A stretch of DNA of 64,000 nt. It comes from Halostagnicola larsenii XH-48 (lineage in GTDB: Archaea; Halobacteriota; Halobacteria; Halobacteriales; Natrialbaceae). The stretch is taken from assembly GCF_000517625.1 (NCBI RefSeq), contig NZ_CP007055.1, positions 2,046,001 to 2,110,000 on the forward strand, given 5' to 3'. The translations under genes and the position numbers were made by a program. Below are positions 1-7,719 of the stretch, one piece after another (within the stretch, counting starts at the first letter, position 1; the number at the start of each line of letters is the position of its first letter). The notes under the pieces are model-generated. The model saw only the letters and a program-made list of their open reading frames with translations, ran no database searches and had not been told where the DNA came from.

Positions 1-544
1 GCGTTGCAGCCTTGGCCTCCGCGGCGACGGTCAGGAGATTCGCGAGTGCCCCCGCCGAAAGCGACCGAGTCGTTCCGACGAGGATGTTGACGGTTCCGAC
101 CGGTTCGCCGGGTTCGGACGCGCTCTCGAGGTCGCCGTCCGGCAGCGTGCCGCCCTGTGGCTCCATCGGTAACGCTGCGGGGTTCGACAGGCCGGCGGTG
201 ACGACGACGGTAACCGACCCACACCGAGCGCCGCGAGCGTCGGCTACGTCGACGCCAGTCAGCAATGCAGGGCCGCGCTCGCCGAATCCGGCGCGCTCGA
301 GTCGGTCGGCGACGTACGTCTCGAGGTCCGTCCGCGGCCACCCGTCGGGGACCGAGAGGTTGTACGCGGCGTCGGTCTCCCAGCGGCCGCCGTTCGCGCC
401 GCTCGAGAGCCACTCCGTTCCGTTACGGTGGAGTCGAACGACCCCGTCGCGTCGAGTCGTCTCGAACGCCGATGCTTCAGGAAATTCGTCGCTTTCGGTC
501 ATCTCGAGCGAATCGCCGTCACTCGAGTCGGGAGCCTCCGTCAT
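1..544 (-). CDS. cbiZ: Adenosylcobinamide amidohydrolase CbiZ (partial, C-terminus outside window)
   Basis: CbiZ removes the aminopropanol side chain of adenosylcobinamide to give adenosylcobyric acid, the archaeal route for salvaging incomplete corrinoids. Read from the ATG at 544, the protein has the family hallmarks: ARCGSVTVVVTAGLSNP near residue 105, then GTVNILVGTTRSLSAGALAN near residue 155. The reading frame runs off the left edge, so the C-terminal part is missing. The start lies 17 nt beyond the cobD stop (562-564), which makes it the last visible gene of the minus-strand cobamide operon. The first 25 residues are acidic and poorly conserved, so the Met codon 15 residues in is an alternative start. 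Family assignment is from motifs and context. Confidence 0.88.
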   Translation of the reverse strand, partial: MTEAPDSSDGDSLEMTESDEFPEASAFETTRRDGVVRLHRNGTEWLSSGANGGRWETDAAYNLSVPDGWPRTDLETYVADRLERAGFGERGPALLTGVDVADARGARCGSVTVVVTAGLSNPAALPMEPQGGTLPDGDLESASEPGEPVGTVNILVGTTRSLSAGALANLLTVAAEAKAAT

Positions 545-561
545 TTCGTCGTCACCGCCGC

Positions 562-1650
562 TCACCCATCCCCCGACGGTTCGGCATCCGATGGTTCGAC
601 ATCCGGACGTTCGATTCCGAGGGCCTCGAGCGCCCGATCGTTTCGGTCCCGGTCCTTCACGGCAACCCTGAAATGCGACTCGAGCGAGCGAAACGTCCGT
701 GCGTCCCTGATCGCGACGCCGCGATCGCTCGCGGTCTCGATGATCTCGGAAACGTCCGCCTCGCCGGCGTCACAGAGCAAATAGGGGGCGTCGGACGGGA
801 ACACGTCGAATCGCGTCTCGAGCGCCGCGCGCATTCGGTCGCGTTCGCGGTCGACGCGCTCGCGAGTCGCCGAGATAAACGAGTCCTGTCTCAGACAGTA
901 CGTCCCGACCCGATCGGCGGGAGTTCCGAGACACCAGGACCGACGGGCGGTCTCGAGGCGGTCGCGGCGGTCTCCCGAGGCGACCGCGAACCCGGCGCGC
1001 AGTCCCGGCAGTCCGAAGAGTTTGGTGAGCGAGCGAGCGACGATGACGTGGTCTCCGGATCGGGTCGCTCCCCAGGAACTCGAGGCGGCGGAGGGGATGT
1101 CGGTGAACCCGAGGAAGGCTTCGTCGATCAGCAGCGTCGTCCCGGCGTCCCCACAGCGTCTCGCAAACCGCTCGAGCGCCTCTGCGTCCGCGGCCTCTCC
1201 CGTCGGGTTGTTCGGCGTACAGACCACGGCGAGCGCGCAGGACTCGAGCAGGTTCGTCGTCGCCTCGAGCATCGCGTCGTGGGCCACGAACAGCGGAGTC
1301 GCCCCCTGTAGCGTGACTTCACGAGCGTACTCCCCGAAACTCGGGTACGGAACGAGCGCCCTCTCGCCCGGCTCGAGTACGGTTTCCATCGCGAGTCGAA
1401 TCGCGGCCAGTCCGCCCGGCGTGGGGACGATATTCTCGACGTCACAGTCGACGTACTCGGCGGCCGCCGCCCGAAACTCGGGATAGTCGTCGTCGGGATA
1501 CCGGCGCGCGTCAGACAGGGCGTCCGCGTACACGTCTTCGACGCCGTCGGGGGCGAGGGGGTTCGTGTTCGCCGAAAAATCGAGGACCGTTCGGTCGGTC
1601 TCGCCGCCGTGGGGAACGCGCGCGCCCTCGCGAACGGAATCAGGATCCAT
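562..1650 (-). CDS. cobD: Threonine-phosphate decarboxylase CobD
   Basis: A 362-aa fold-type I PLP enzyme of the aminotransferase family. CobD decarboxylates L-threonine-O-3-phosphate to (R)-1-aminopropan-2-ol phosphate, which CbiB attaches to cobyric acid. Visible motifs are FSANTNPLAPDGV near the N-terminus, CTPNNPTGE in the middle and ARSLTKLFGLPGLRAGF, whose Lys should bind PLP. The frame is open further upstream, but the ATG at 1650 is preferred: it gives the usual length and an 11-nt overlap with the 3' end of cobT, whereas longer starts would run deep into cobT. Expression is probably coupled to cobT. Histidinol-phosphate aminotransferase is the nearest look-alike; the operon context decides for CobD. 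Confidence 0.88.
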   Translation of the reverse strand: MDPDSVREGARVPHGGETDRTVLDFSANTNPLAPDGVEDVYADALSDARRYPDDDYPEFRAAAAEYVDCDVENIVPTPGGLAAIRLAMETVLEPGERALVPYPSFGEYAREVTLQGATPLFVAHDAMLEATTNLLESCALAVVCTPNNPTGEAADAEALERFARRCGDAGTTLLIDEAFLGFTDIPSAASSSWGATRSGDHVIVARSLTKLFGLPGLRAGFAVASGDRRDRLETARRSWCLGTPADRVGTYCLRQDSFISATRERVDRERDRMRAALETRFDVFPSDAPYLLCDAGEADVSEIIETASDRGVAIRDARTFRSLESHFRVAVKDRDRNDRALEALGIERPDVEPSDAEPSGDG

Positions 1651-2680
1651 GCGTCGGTTCTTCGCTCGTCTCAGGGAGTCTCCCATCGTCGTCGGACGAT
1701 TCGATTCCGAGCCGATCGCAGACGGTGACGAGACGCTCTCTGACCGCCGGCAGTTTACCGTCCGGGACGAGCGAGAGCGCTCCGCCCATCGCAACTCCTT
1801 CCTTGGCTTCCCCGGCACAGTATCGCTCCATCGCAACGTGGTCCGCCTCGTCGAAGCCGGGGTCGGTGACGGTCAACTCGCAGTTCAGGCGAAAGCAGGT
1901 CTCTCCGAGCGACCCGCCCTGTTCGTCGGCGACGAAGGACGTCGTCGCGATGGAGAGTTCGTCGTCGACCCCCGACCGGCGCAAGAGAGCGGCGACGGTC
2001 GCCATCTGGGTTCCGCCGGCCAGCGTCACGTCCGTTCCCGCCTCGAGCGCCCCCGCAGCGACGCCCATCGTCGCGGCCTGAACGGGATCGCCCATTCGCC
2101 GGATCGCCTTGAGCGGTTCGTCGGCGCAGTCGCCGGCCTCGAGGCCGCTCGCCGCGAGCGCCTCGTCGACAACGGCTCGCTTTCGCTCGAGCGGGTTGGT
2201 CGGCAGCGACGAGGAGACGCCGGCGGGTTCGCCAAGGGCCGTCAGGACGCCGAGCGCGGTGGTCGTGCCGCCGGGGATGGTCTCGCCGACCAGAATCTCG
2301 TCGTCGGGGAGACTCGAGCCGAACTCGCGAGCGCGGTCATAGATCGTCGCCGCGTCGGGGACGGCCACCGCCGATCTGCTGTCGGCTCCGGGGGCCGCCT
2401 CGAGCGAGACCGTCGGCGCTGCCGTTTCCTCGGGAAGGCCAGCGTCGAGAACGGTCAGGTCGAATCCGACGACCTCCCGCACCGCCCGGGTGATGGCTGC
2501 GGGCGTCGGACACCCGCTCGGACTGACGGGCGTCACCGGCGCGGCGATCGGTTCGCCGTACGCGACGATCTCGGCGTCCGCGGGCGGCGTGTGAGCCATC
2601 AGCGCAGGCGAGGCACCCGCCGCGCTGATGCCGTCGATCAGCGCCGTCTCGGTGCCGCCGGCGGCGAGGACTACTCGCAC
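1640..2680 (-). CDS. cobT: Nicotinate mononucleotide-dependent phosphoribosyltransferase CobT (archaeal type)
   Basis: A 346-aa protein of the archaeal CobT-like family (TIGR00303). By family it activates the lower-ligand base by transferring phosphoribose from nicotinate mononucleotide, giving the alpha-riboside phosphate used by CobS. Visible features are the N-terminal VVLAAGGTETALIDGISAAG, the glycine-rich ETIPGGTTTALGVLTALG near residue 150 and TLAGGTQMATVAAL near residue 220. The start overlaps the end of cobY by 10 nt and the end overlaps cobD by 11 nt, so the gene is inside a tightly packed operon. Which base it uses cannot be told from sequence. No defect is visible. Confidence 0.85.
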   Translation of the reverse strand: MRVVLAAGGTETALIDGISAAGASPALMAHTPPADAEIVAYGEPIAAPVTPVSPSGCPTPAAITRAVREVVGFDLTVLDAGLPEETAAPTVSLEAAPGADSRSAVAVPDAATIYDRAREFGSSLPDDEILVGETIPGGTTTALGVLTALGEPAGVSSSLPTNPLERKRAVVDEALAASGLEAGDCADEPLKAIRRMGDPVQAATMGVAAGALEAGTDVTLAGGTQMATVAALLRRSGVDDELSIATTSFVADEQGGSLGETCFRLNCELTVTDPGFDEADHVAMERYCAGEAKEGVAMGGALSLVPDGKLPAVRERLVTVCDRLGIESSDDDGRLPETSEEPTHGS

Positions 2681-3291
2681 GATTGCCCCTCCAGATTGCC
2701 CGGATCCGATCGAACGTCAGGCGCGATGTCCGACGCAATGTGCGTGTCTTCCAGTCGGTTCACGTTGATCGCCAGTCGGGGGTCGTAGCTTACGTGTGTC
2801 ATGTCTTTCTCCGCAGTGCCAACGACGTTGACCCCCGTCGGTACCAGGTGGGGGGCCGACTCGAGTCGGGACTCGACTTGTATCCCCAGTCGACGTTTCA
2901 GCGCAGCAGGAACACAGACCGTCCGCGACGCGCCGGCGTCGCCGTGCTGGTGGACGATCCGGTCGAGGACCGATCCCTCGAGCGCGGGCAGGTCCGCGCC
3001 AACGGTCAGCACCGGACGCGCGAGTTCGGGTCGCTCGAGCGCGGCGACGAGATCCGCGACGTAGCCGTCGCCGACGGTTTCGATCGGTTCGACGCCGTCA
3101 GTCGCCTCGAGATGGGTCGCCGTTTCGGTCGCGTTCGGCGAGACCGCGGCGTAGATCGATTCGACGCGACTGGCCTCGAGCGCGTGTCGGACGCGCTCGA
3201 GCATCGGGATCCCGTCGATCGGATGGAGCGGTTTTTCCTCCGGACCGTCGAATCGAGTGCCCCGCCCGCCACACATCACAAGAGCATCCAC
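2671..3291 (-). CDS. cobY: GTP:adenosylcobinamide-phosphate guanylyltransferase CobY
   Basis: A 206-aa nucleotidyltransferase that transfers GMP to adenosylcobinamide phosphate. Archaea use CobY in place of the bacterial kinase/guanylyltransferase CobU. The N-terminus VDALVMCGGRGTRF is the GT-A nucleotide-binding loop typical of CobY, and PVLTVGADLPAL near residue 95 is the second conserved segment. The frame is open for a long way upstream, but that part is a shadow of cobS. I chose GTG at 3291 because it preserves the first beta strand before the G-rich loop; ATG at 3276 would remove it. The gene overlaps the cobS 3' end by 16 nt and cobT by 10 nt. Confidence 0.85.
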   Translation of the reverse strand: MDALVMCGGRGTRFDGPEEKPLHPIDGIPMLERVRHALEASRVESIYAAVSPNATETATHLEATDGVEPIETVGDGYVADLVAALERPELARPVLTVGADLPALEGSVLDRIVHQHGDAGASRTVCVPAALKRRLGIQVESRLESAPHLVPTGVNVVGTAEKDMTHVSYDPRLAINVNRLEDTHIASDIAPDVRSDPGNLEGQSCE

Positions 3292-4034
3292 GCGATCACC
3301 CCGGCGTGAATGCCGGCGACGCGCCCGATTTCGTTCGCCGCGCCGAAGATATCGCCGCTGAGGCCACCGAGGTGGCGACTCGCGATGAGCCACGTGAATC
3401 CGGTTCCGAGGAGCGCTCCCGCCGCGGTAACGGCCGCGATCTGCGTCGGCCACGTGAGTCCGACCATGGCGGCGGCGACGAGTATGGGAACCGCGACACC
3501 GAGTGGTCCGACCGCACCGGTCAGCGCCGCGCCCATTCCCTCGTATTCGGTGCTTCCGAGACTGGCCATCACGGCCATGCCGAGTTTGGTGCTTATCTCT
3601 GCGACGAGGACGATGCCGGCCGCATCGAGCGCCCGAAGGTCGGCCAGCGCGAGTCCGCCGAACGCGAGTCCCGCCACGACGATAGACACGGAGAGGATCG
3701 CACCGACGCCCGTCGTCGTGTCCGCCAGCACCTCGCGGCGTTGCTCGAGGTCGCCGTGGACCACCAGCGCGTCCCCGAGATCCGCGACGCCGTCGAGGTG
3801 GTGGATACCGGTTACCGCGTACACCGCGAGCGGATAGGCGATGGCGATCGTCGTCGCGGGGAGGTAGTCCGTCAACAGGACGGGAATCGCGACGAGCCAG
3901 CCGACGACGTAGCCGACGAGCGGGAAGGTCCACGGACTGGAGAGAAACGCCTCCCAGTCGTCCGCCTGCTGAGAGATCGGAAGTCGAGTGAGAAAGCCGA
4001 ATGCGCCCCGAAGCGCGTTAGTCGACAAATCCAT
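3276..4034 (-). CDS. cobS: Adenosylcobinamide-GDP ribazoletransferase CobS
   Basis: A 252-aa integral membrane enzyme that joins adenosylcobinamide-GDP and alpha-ribazole (or its phosphate) to form the complete cobamide. Its family signature GIHHLDGVADLGDALVVHG lies near residues 76-94, and the acidic residues there are expected to bind Mg2+. At least six hydrophobic segments follow, for example ILSVSIVVAGLAFGGLALA and PILVAAAMVGL. The ATG at 4034 shares one base with the cbiB stop codon, so translation is probably coupled. The length is normal for the family, and the assignment is supported by both neighbours being pathway enzymes. Confidence 0.9.
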   Translation of the reverse strand: MDLSTNALRGAFGFLTRLPISQQADDWEAFLSSPWTFPLVGYVVGWLVAIPVLLTDYLPATTIAIAYPLAVYAVTGIHHLDGVADLGDALVVHGDLEQRREVLADTTTGVGAILSVSIVVAGLAFGGLALADLRALDAAGIVLVAEISTKLGMAVMASLGSTEYEGMGAALTGAVGPLGVAVPILVAAAMVGLTWPTQIAAVTAAGALLGTGFTWLIASRHLGGLSGDIFGAANEIGRVAGIHAGVIAWMLL

Positions 4035-5068
4035 TATATCCTACCTTTTCCCAGAGAAAGGTAATTGCTTCGAGTTTCCACGAGATCGAACTGTCCTGAA
4101 CGCATCTGTTCGAGTGATACTGTGTCAACGGTTGGCAAAACAATAGCGATGGTGACGGCCAGAGCGACGGCGACGACGACGGCGATACCAGCGGCGATGG
4201 TGACGGTGGCGACGGCCCGTTCGGCGTCGGCCACGGACGGAAGCGCCGTCTTCGGCCGATCGTTGAGCGCGTACGCACCCGGTTTCTCGAGTCGGATCGA
4301 ACGCGCGCAGGCGAGCGTCGCCATCGGCCACCCCGAGTTCGGCGACGACGGCACTCGAGCCCATCGCCGAGCGCGGGAAAGCGCTGCCGGGTCGGCCGCC
4401 GCGACCGCGAGACAGACCGCCGTGATCCGCGCCGGAATCCACATCACGATATCGTCGAGGCGCGCGCTCGCCGTACCGATGGGCTTCGACCGGTAGCCGA
4501 GCATCGAATCCAGCGTGTTGACGCCCTTGACCCAGGCCGCGACGCCGGCGGCCGCCGGCAACGAAACGGGTGCGAGCACCGCGAACGGAATCATCGCGGC
4601 GACGAAGCCGTCCGAGAGGTTCTCCGCCGCGCTCTCGGTCGCGGCGCTTCGGATCTGGGCCGGCGACAGGTCCGCGTCGTCGCGGCCGGCGAGTCCTCGA
4701 AGCTGCTCGCGAGCCCGCTCGAGGTCGGTCTCCGTGGCCGCGACGACCGATCCGCTCAACTCGAGGAGGAGCCGCAGACTGGTCGAACAGTAGAGGACGA
4801 GCGCGGCCGTCAGTGCACCGAGTGCCGGTGCGACGACCGTCGCTGCGAGGACAATAGTGCCGGCGACGACGGCAAGGCCGAGCGGCAGGGCCAGCGCGAT
4901 AATCGCGCCGATTCGGCGCTGTCGCCGCTCGCTGCCGCCCCAGTCTCTGTCGACCGCCCCGACGAGCCGACCGAACCACGCGACGGGGTGGACCCGATTC
5001 GGCGGCTCCCCGACCAACAGGTCGAGCGAGACCGCCAGCGCGAGGGCGGCCAGTGTCGTTACGGGCAC
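4034..5068 (-). CDS. cbiB: Adenosylcobinamide-phosphate synthase CbiB
   Basis: A 344-aa membrane protein that condenses adenosylcobyric acid with aminopropanol phosphate, the CobD product. The N-terminus carries the family motif SLDLLVGEPPNRVHPVAWFG, followed by hydrophobic helices and by SAATESAAENLSDGFVAAMI and VKGVNTLDSMLGYRS in the middle. The upstream-most in-frame start at 5158 would overlap the HAD gene by 56 nt. I prefer GTG at 5068, which puts the conserved N-terminal helix at the very start and leaves 34 nt after the HAD stop. The stop shares one base with the cobS start. The C-terminal ~20 residues after the last helix look poorly conserved. Confidence 0.87.
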   Translation of the reverse strand: MPVTTLAALALAVSLDLLVGEPPNRVHPVAWFGRLVGAVDRDWGGSERRQRRIGAIIALALPLGLAVVAGTIVLAATVVAPALGALTAALVLYCSTSLRLLLELSGSVVAATETDLERAREQLRGLAGRDDADLSPAQIRSAATESAAENLSDGFVAAMIPFAVLAPVSLPAAAGVAAWVKGVNTLDSMLGYRSKPIGTASARLDDIVMWIPARITAVCLAVAAADPAALSRARRWARVPSSPNSGWPMATLACARSIRLEKPGAYALNDRPKTALPSVADAERAVATVTIAAGIAVVVAVALAVTIAIVLPTVDTVSLEQMRSGQFDLVETRSNYLSLGKGRI

Positions 5069-5102
5069 CGCGTGACCTCCGAGAACGTGATCGCAGGTCG
5101 AG

Positions 5103-5756
5103 TTACTTCCATAGTTCGCCTCCCGAAAATAGTCGAGGGAGCGCCTCGAGCGTCTCACCCGCGGATTCGCCGTCCTCGAGAAGGATCGCGGTGCCGCCGA
5201 CGCCCTCGACGCCGCCGTCAGTCGCCGGATCGTCGCCGACGTGGACGAGTTCGGACGGCGCGACGCCGAGTCGATCCGCTGCCACCTCGAACATCTCCGG
5301 GGCGGGTTTGCGCCAGCCGCAGCCGACGCTGGTCACGACGGCGTCGAAATCGTCCCGGCGCAGGTCGGCCCGGACCAGCGTTCGGCCGACGAGTTCGGGC
5401 ACGCTGCAGTTCGAGCAGAGCCCGACCGGTCCCGGTCCGTGTTCTCGAGCGGCCTCGATCACCGCTCGAGCGCCGTCTCTGGTCTCGACCTCGGGATCGA
5501 ACGCGGCGACGACGGCCCGCCGGGCGGCGTTTGCCGGACAGTCTACCCCGCGGCTGGCGAGGGCTCGAGCGACGTGGGCCGGGAGCGGGACCTCCGCGCC
5601 CTCGGGCGCATCGATGTGCATCTCGGTGTACGCGTCGGCCCAGTCGGGCGGCACGTCGACGCCTCGCTCCTCGAGTTCCGCCGCGACAGCAGCGGCCGGA
5701 TCATCGGGTCTGGTCGCGGTTACGAGCGTCCCGAACAGATCGAACGTTACTCCCAC
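5103..5756 (-). CDS. HAD-superfamily hydrolase heading the cobamide operon
   Basis: A 217-aa haloacid dehalogenase-superfamily protein. Motif I is FDLFGTLV at the N-terminus with the nucleophile Asp, motif II is around GLCSNCSVPE, motif III is the Lys in GWRKPAPEMFE, and motif IV is VHVGDDPATDGG. Motif I is DxF rather than DxD, so the usual second Asp acid/base is absent; some HAD phosphatases and the dehalogenases share this. I chose GTG at 5756, directly before motif I. It is the first gene of the cobamide operon, 34 nt before cbiB, which suggests a role as a phosphatase acting on a pathway phosphate ester. That role is inference; a general housekeeping phosphatase is equally possible. Confidence 0.75.
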   Translation of the reverse strand: MGVTFDLFGTLVTATRPDDPAAAVAAELEERGVDVPPDWADAYTEMHIDAPEGAEVPLPAHVARALASRGVDCPANAARRAVVAAFDPEVETRDGARAVIEAAREHGPGPVGLCSNCSVPELVGRTLVRADLRRDDFDAVVTSVGCGWRKPAPEMFEVAADRLGVAPSELVHVGDDPATDGGVEGVGGTAILLEDGESAGETLEALPRLFSGGELWK

Positions 5757-5883
5757 GTGCGTGTAACTGGCACAAGCTGACTTTAGTTTCGCGGTCGACC
5801 GATGTCCTCGAGTCGTATCAGAAGGCAACCGTCGATGGCCGGCGCGCGCTGGCTGCGCTGCTGGCGAACGCTGTGAGCCAGTA

Positions 5884-5910
5884 GCGCCATCCTCGTGCGA
5901 GGGATGGCGC
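5884..5910. other. Hairpin-forming inverted repeat in a 306-nt non-coding gap
   Basis: GCGCCATCC at 5884-5892 pairs perfectly with GGATGGCGC at 5902-5910 around a 9-nt loop. It lies between the start of the HAD gene (5756) and the end of the aIF2-beta-like gene (6063), both on the minus strand, so it could help end transcription of the latter. No clear T-run follows it. I see no credible gene elsewhere in 5757-6062; the minus-strand frames there lack acidic haloarchaeal composition. Confidence 0.4.
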
Positions 5911-6062
5911 GAACGGAGTGAGCGCCGAGGCTGGGGAGGGCGAGGTGCGATCCTTCTCGAGCTGTCTCGAGTAAAACGGGAAAAACGACGGCACCTAAAG
6001 CGGACACGGCGTCAGTTCGGACCCCTCACAGCACGATCACTCCACAGTGCTGGTTTAGATAA

Positions 6063-6674
6063 TTAGTCGCGCCGGGCGAACGCGAGGTTGCCCGAGATGT
6101 TCTTGATGTAGATGTCGACCACGTCCCCCTCGTCCGCGCCGGGAACGAAGATCGTGTACTTGCCTTTCTCCGCGACGCCGTCGCCTTTGCGGCCCGTGCC
6201 GGTGATCTCGACGGTGTAGGTCTGTCCCTCCTCGACGGCTTCTCGCTGTTGTTGTTGCTGGCCGCCCGAAGAGCGCTTGGTGACCGGTCGGAACGCACCG
6301 CAGGCGTCACACCGGAGCATCGGCGTGCGGTCCTCGCGGACGAGGCGGGTGTCCGGCAGGCCACACTCCGAACAGAGGACGTACTCCTCGACGTAGGCAT
6401 CGACGACGGCGTCGAAGTCCTGCTGGGAGAACGTACCGTTGTACCGGGCCCGGCCCTCCGCGAGTTTTCCACTGGTGCCAAGTTCCCGCTGGACGAACCG
6501 GTGGAGGTGCTCGGTCTCTCGAGAAAGGACATCTGCGATATCCCCGAGGTTGGTAAACCGGGTGAACGCGCCGTCTTTCTGGGGCTGTGCATCGGGAATC
6601 TGCAACCGTTCTTCGTCGCCCCCGATGTCGGGGACGTTCTCCATCGCGCGGTCGAGACTCGATTCGTAATCCAT
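6063..6674 (-). CDS. eif2b: Translation initiation factor aIF2 beta subunit with C-terminal TRAM domain
   Basis: A 203-aa protein. Residues about 1-130 match aIF2-beta/eIF5: an alpha-beta domain (RFTNLGDIADVLSR, HRFVQRELGTSG, NGTFSQQDFDAVVDAYVEE) and a C4 zinc ribbon (VLCSECGLPDTRL, then LRCDACGA). After a Gln-rich linker (near residue 140) comes a TRAM domain of about 55 residues, a small RNA-binding OB-like fold, with GQTYTVEITGTGRKGDGVAE. aIF2-beta is part of the initiator-tRNA-carrying aIF2 complex. The TRAM fusion makes this longer than the plain aIF2-beta, so it may be a paralogue with a different RNA role. The ATG at 6674 starts the conserved region; an upstream in-frame Met at 6773 adds only unconserved sequence. 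Confidence 0.85.
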   Translation of the reverse strand: MDYESSLDRAMENVPDIGGDEERLQIPDAQPQKDGAFTRFTNLGDIADVLSRETEHLHRFVQRELGTSGKLAEGRARYNGTFSQQDFDAVVDAYVEEYVLCSECGLPDTRLVREDRTPMLRCDACGAFRPVTKRSSGGQQQQQREAVEEGQTYTVEITGTGRKGDGVAEKGKYTIFVPGADEGDVVDIYIKNISGNLAFARRD

Positions 6675-6750
6675 ATCCGGGCAAACGCCTCGGGAACGTA
6701 AATCCGTTCTGCTATGGTGGTCCGGGCTCGAGCGCGGCGGGCCCGAGCCG

Positions 6751-7719
6751 TCAACGGAGGCCCAAGCGCCCACGAAGATTCTTCGCTAGCGTACGCAACG
6801 CGAACCCGACCTCCCGGCGCGATTTCGTCGAGTAGTACGCCCCGAGCGAATCGGGAACGGTCGGCTCGAGCCCCGGATCGCGAAGCGATTCGATCCCGGT
6901 CGCGAGTAACTCGACCTCGAGTTCGTGGACGCGATCGTAGACGTCCCACAGCGTCGCACAGTCGTCGATGTCGATCCAGTCTTCGGCGACGATCTCGCCG
7001 CTGTCGATGCCCTCGGTGAGTCGCTGCAGCGTCGCACCGATGCTCGAGCGATCGTCGACGAACGCCTTCGGTGGTCCGAGCCCCCGATACCGCCTGATAT
7101 CTGCGGGGTGAAAACTCAACACGCCGTGTTCGGTCGCGGTGAGAATGTCGCCGCGAACCAGTCCGAAGCCGAACCTGACGACGACGTCACACCGGTCCGC
7201 AGCGGCCTCGACGGCCGATTCGGGGAGTTCGTTCCAGTTGCCGTCTTCGATCGGGCGCACGTGACGAACCGTCGACGACTCGAGGCAGTCGACGTCCCCG
7301 ACCCGCTGGCGGTGCTCGAGCGGATGGGACTCAGGCCCGACCAGTTCGGCGAGTTTCCGTTCGGCGACGACCAGCGACCAGGCTCGCTCCCGAGCGAGGA
7401 GGGACGCTCCCAGTCGAATCGTGTCGATGCTGAGGCCGCCGTTGACCGCCGAGGCGGCGGCTTCGGGGTCGACGTCGGGGTCGGCGGGGGCGGCCACCAG
7501 CACCAGCGGAATCTCGATATCCGTCCGCTCGATCGCCCGCTCGAGCGCGCGGATCTGCCAGCGCTCGAGGTAGGGATCGGCGAGGAGACAGACGCGACGC
7601 GGACCGGTTTTGGGCCTCGAGGCGGCCGTTAAATCGGTCTCCGTCCCCGGGTCAGTTTGTGTCGCTGGATCGTTCCCCGTCGCGTGGTCGACCTCCAAGC
7701 GTTCTCGTGTCGTCGTCAT
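6751..7719 (-). CDS. Formyltransferase-family protein
   Basis: A 322-aa protein of the methionyl-tRNA formyltransferase/GART-like fold. The core motif is LSFHPADIRRYRGLGPPKAF near residue 215, followed by GATLQRLTEGIDSGEIVAED, which carries the expected catalytic His and Asp. The usual Asn two residues before the catalytic His is Ser here (SFHP rather than NxHP), so catalysis may be altered. There is no C-terminal tRNA-binding domain, so methionyl-tRNA is an unlikely substrate. The ATG at 7719 overlaps the stop of the deacetylase gene in ATGA, so the two are cotranslated. A role in N-formylation of a sugar or amino-sugar is inference from this pairing. Confidence 0.75.
   Translation of the reverse strand: MTTTRERLEVDHATGNDPATQTDPGTETDLTAASRPKTGPRRVCLLADPYLERWQIRALERAIERTDIEIPLVLVAAPADPDVDPEAAASAVNGGLSIDTIRLGASLLARERAWSLVVAERKLAELVGPESHPLEHRQRVGDVDCLESSTVRHVRPIEDGNWNELPESAVEAAADRCDVVVRFGFGLVRGDILTATEHGVLSFHPADIRRYRGLGPPKAFVDDRSSIGATLQRLTEGIDSGEIVAEDWIDIDDCATLWDVYDRVHELEVELLATGIESLRDPGLEPTVPDSLGAYYSTKSRREVGFALRTLAKNLRGRLGLR

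Noticed and set aside
1565-2788. 407-codon open frame opposite cobD/cobT
   Set aside because: Arg-rich and without family resemblance; the cobD and cobT products on the other strand are certain.
2671-3933. 420-codon open frame including cobY
   Set aside because: Only the last 206 codons match CobY; the first half is the +1 shadow of cobS and is Arg-rich.
5783-6007. 74-codon minus-strand frame between the HAD and aIF2-beta genes
   Set aside because: Basic and low in Asp/Glu, overlaps a hairpin, and shows no family pattern.
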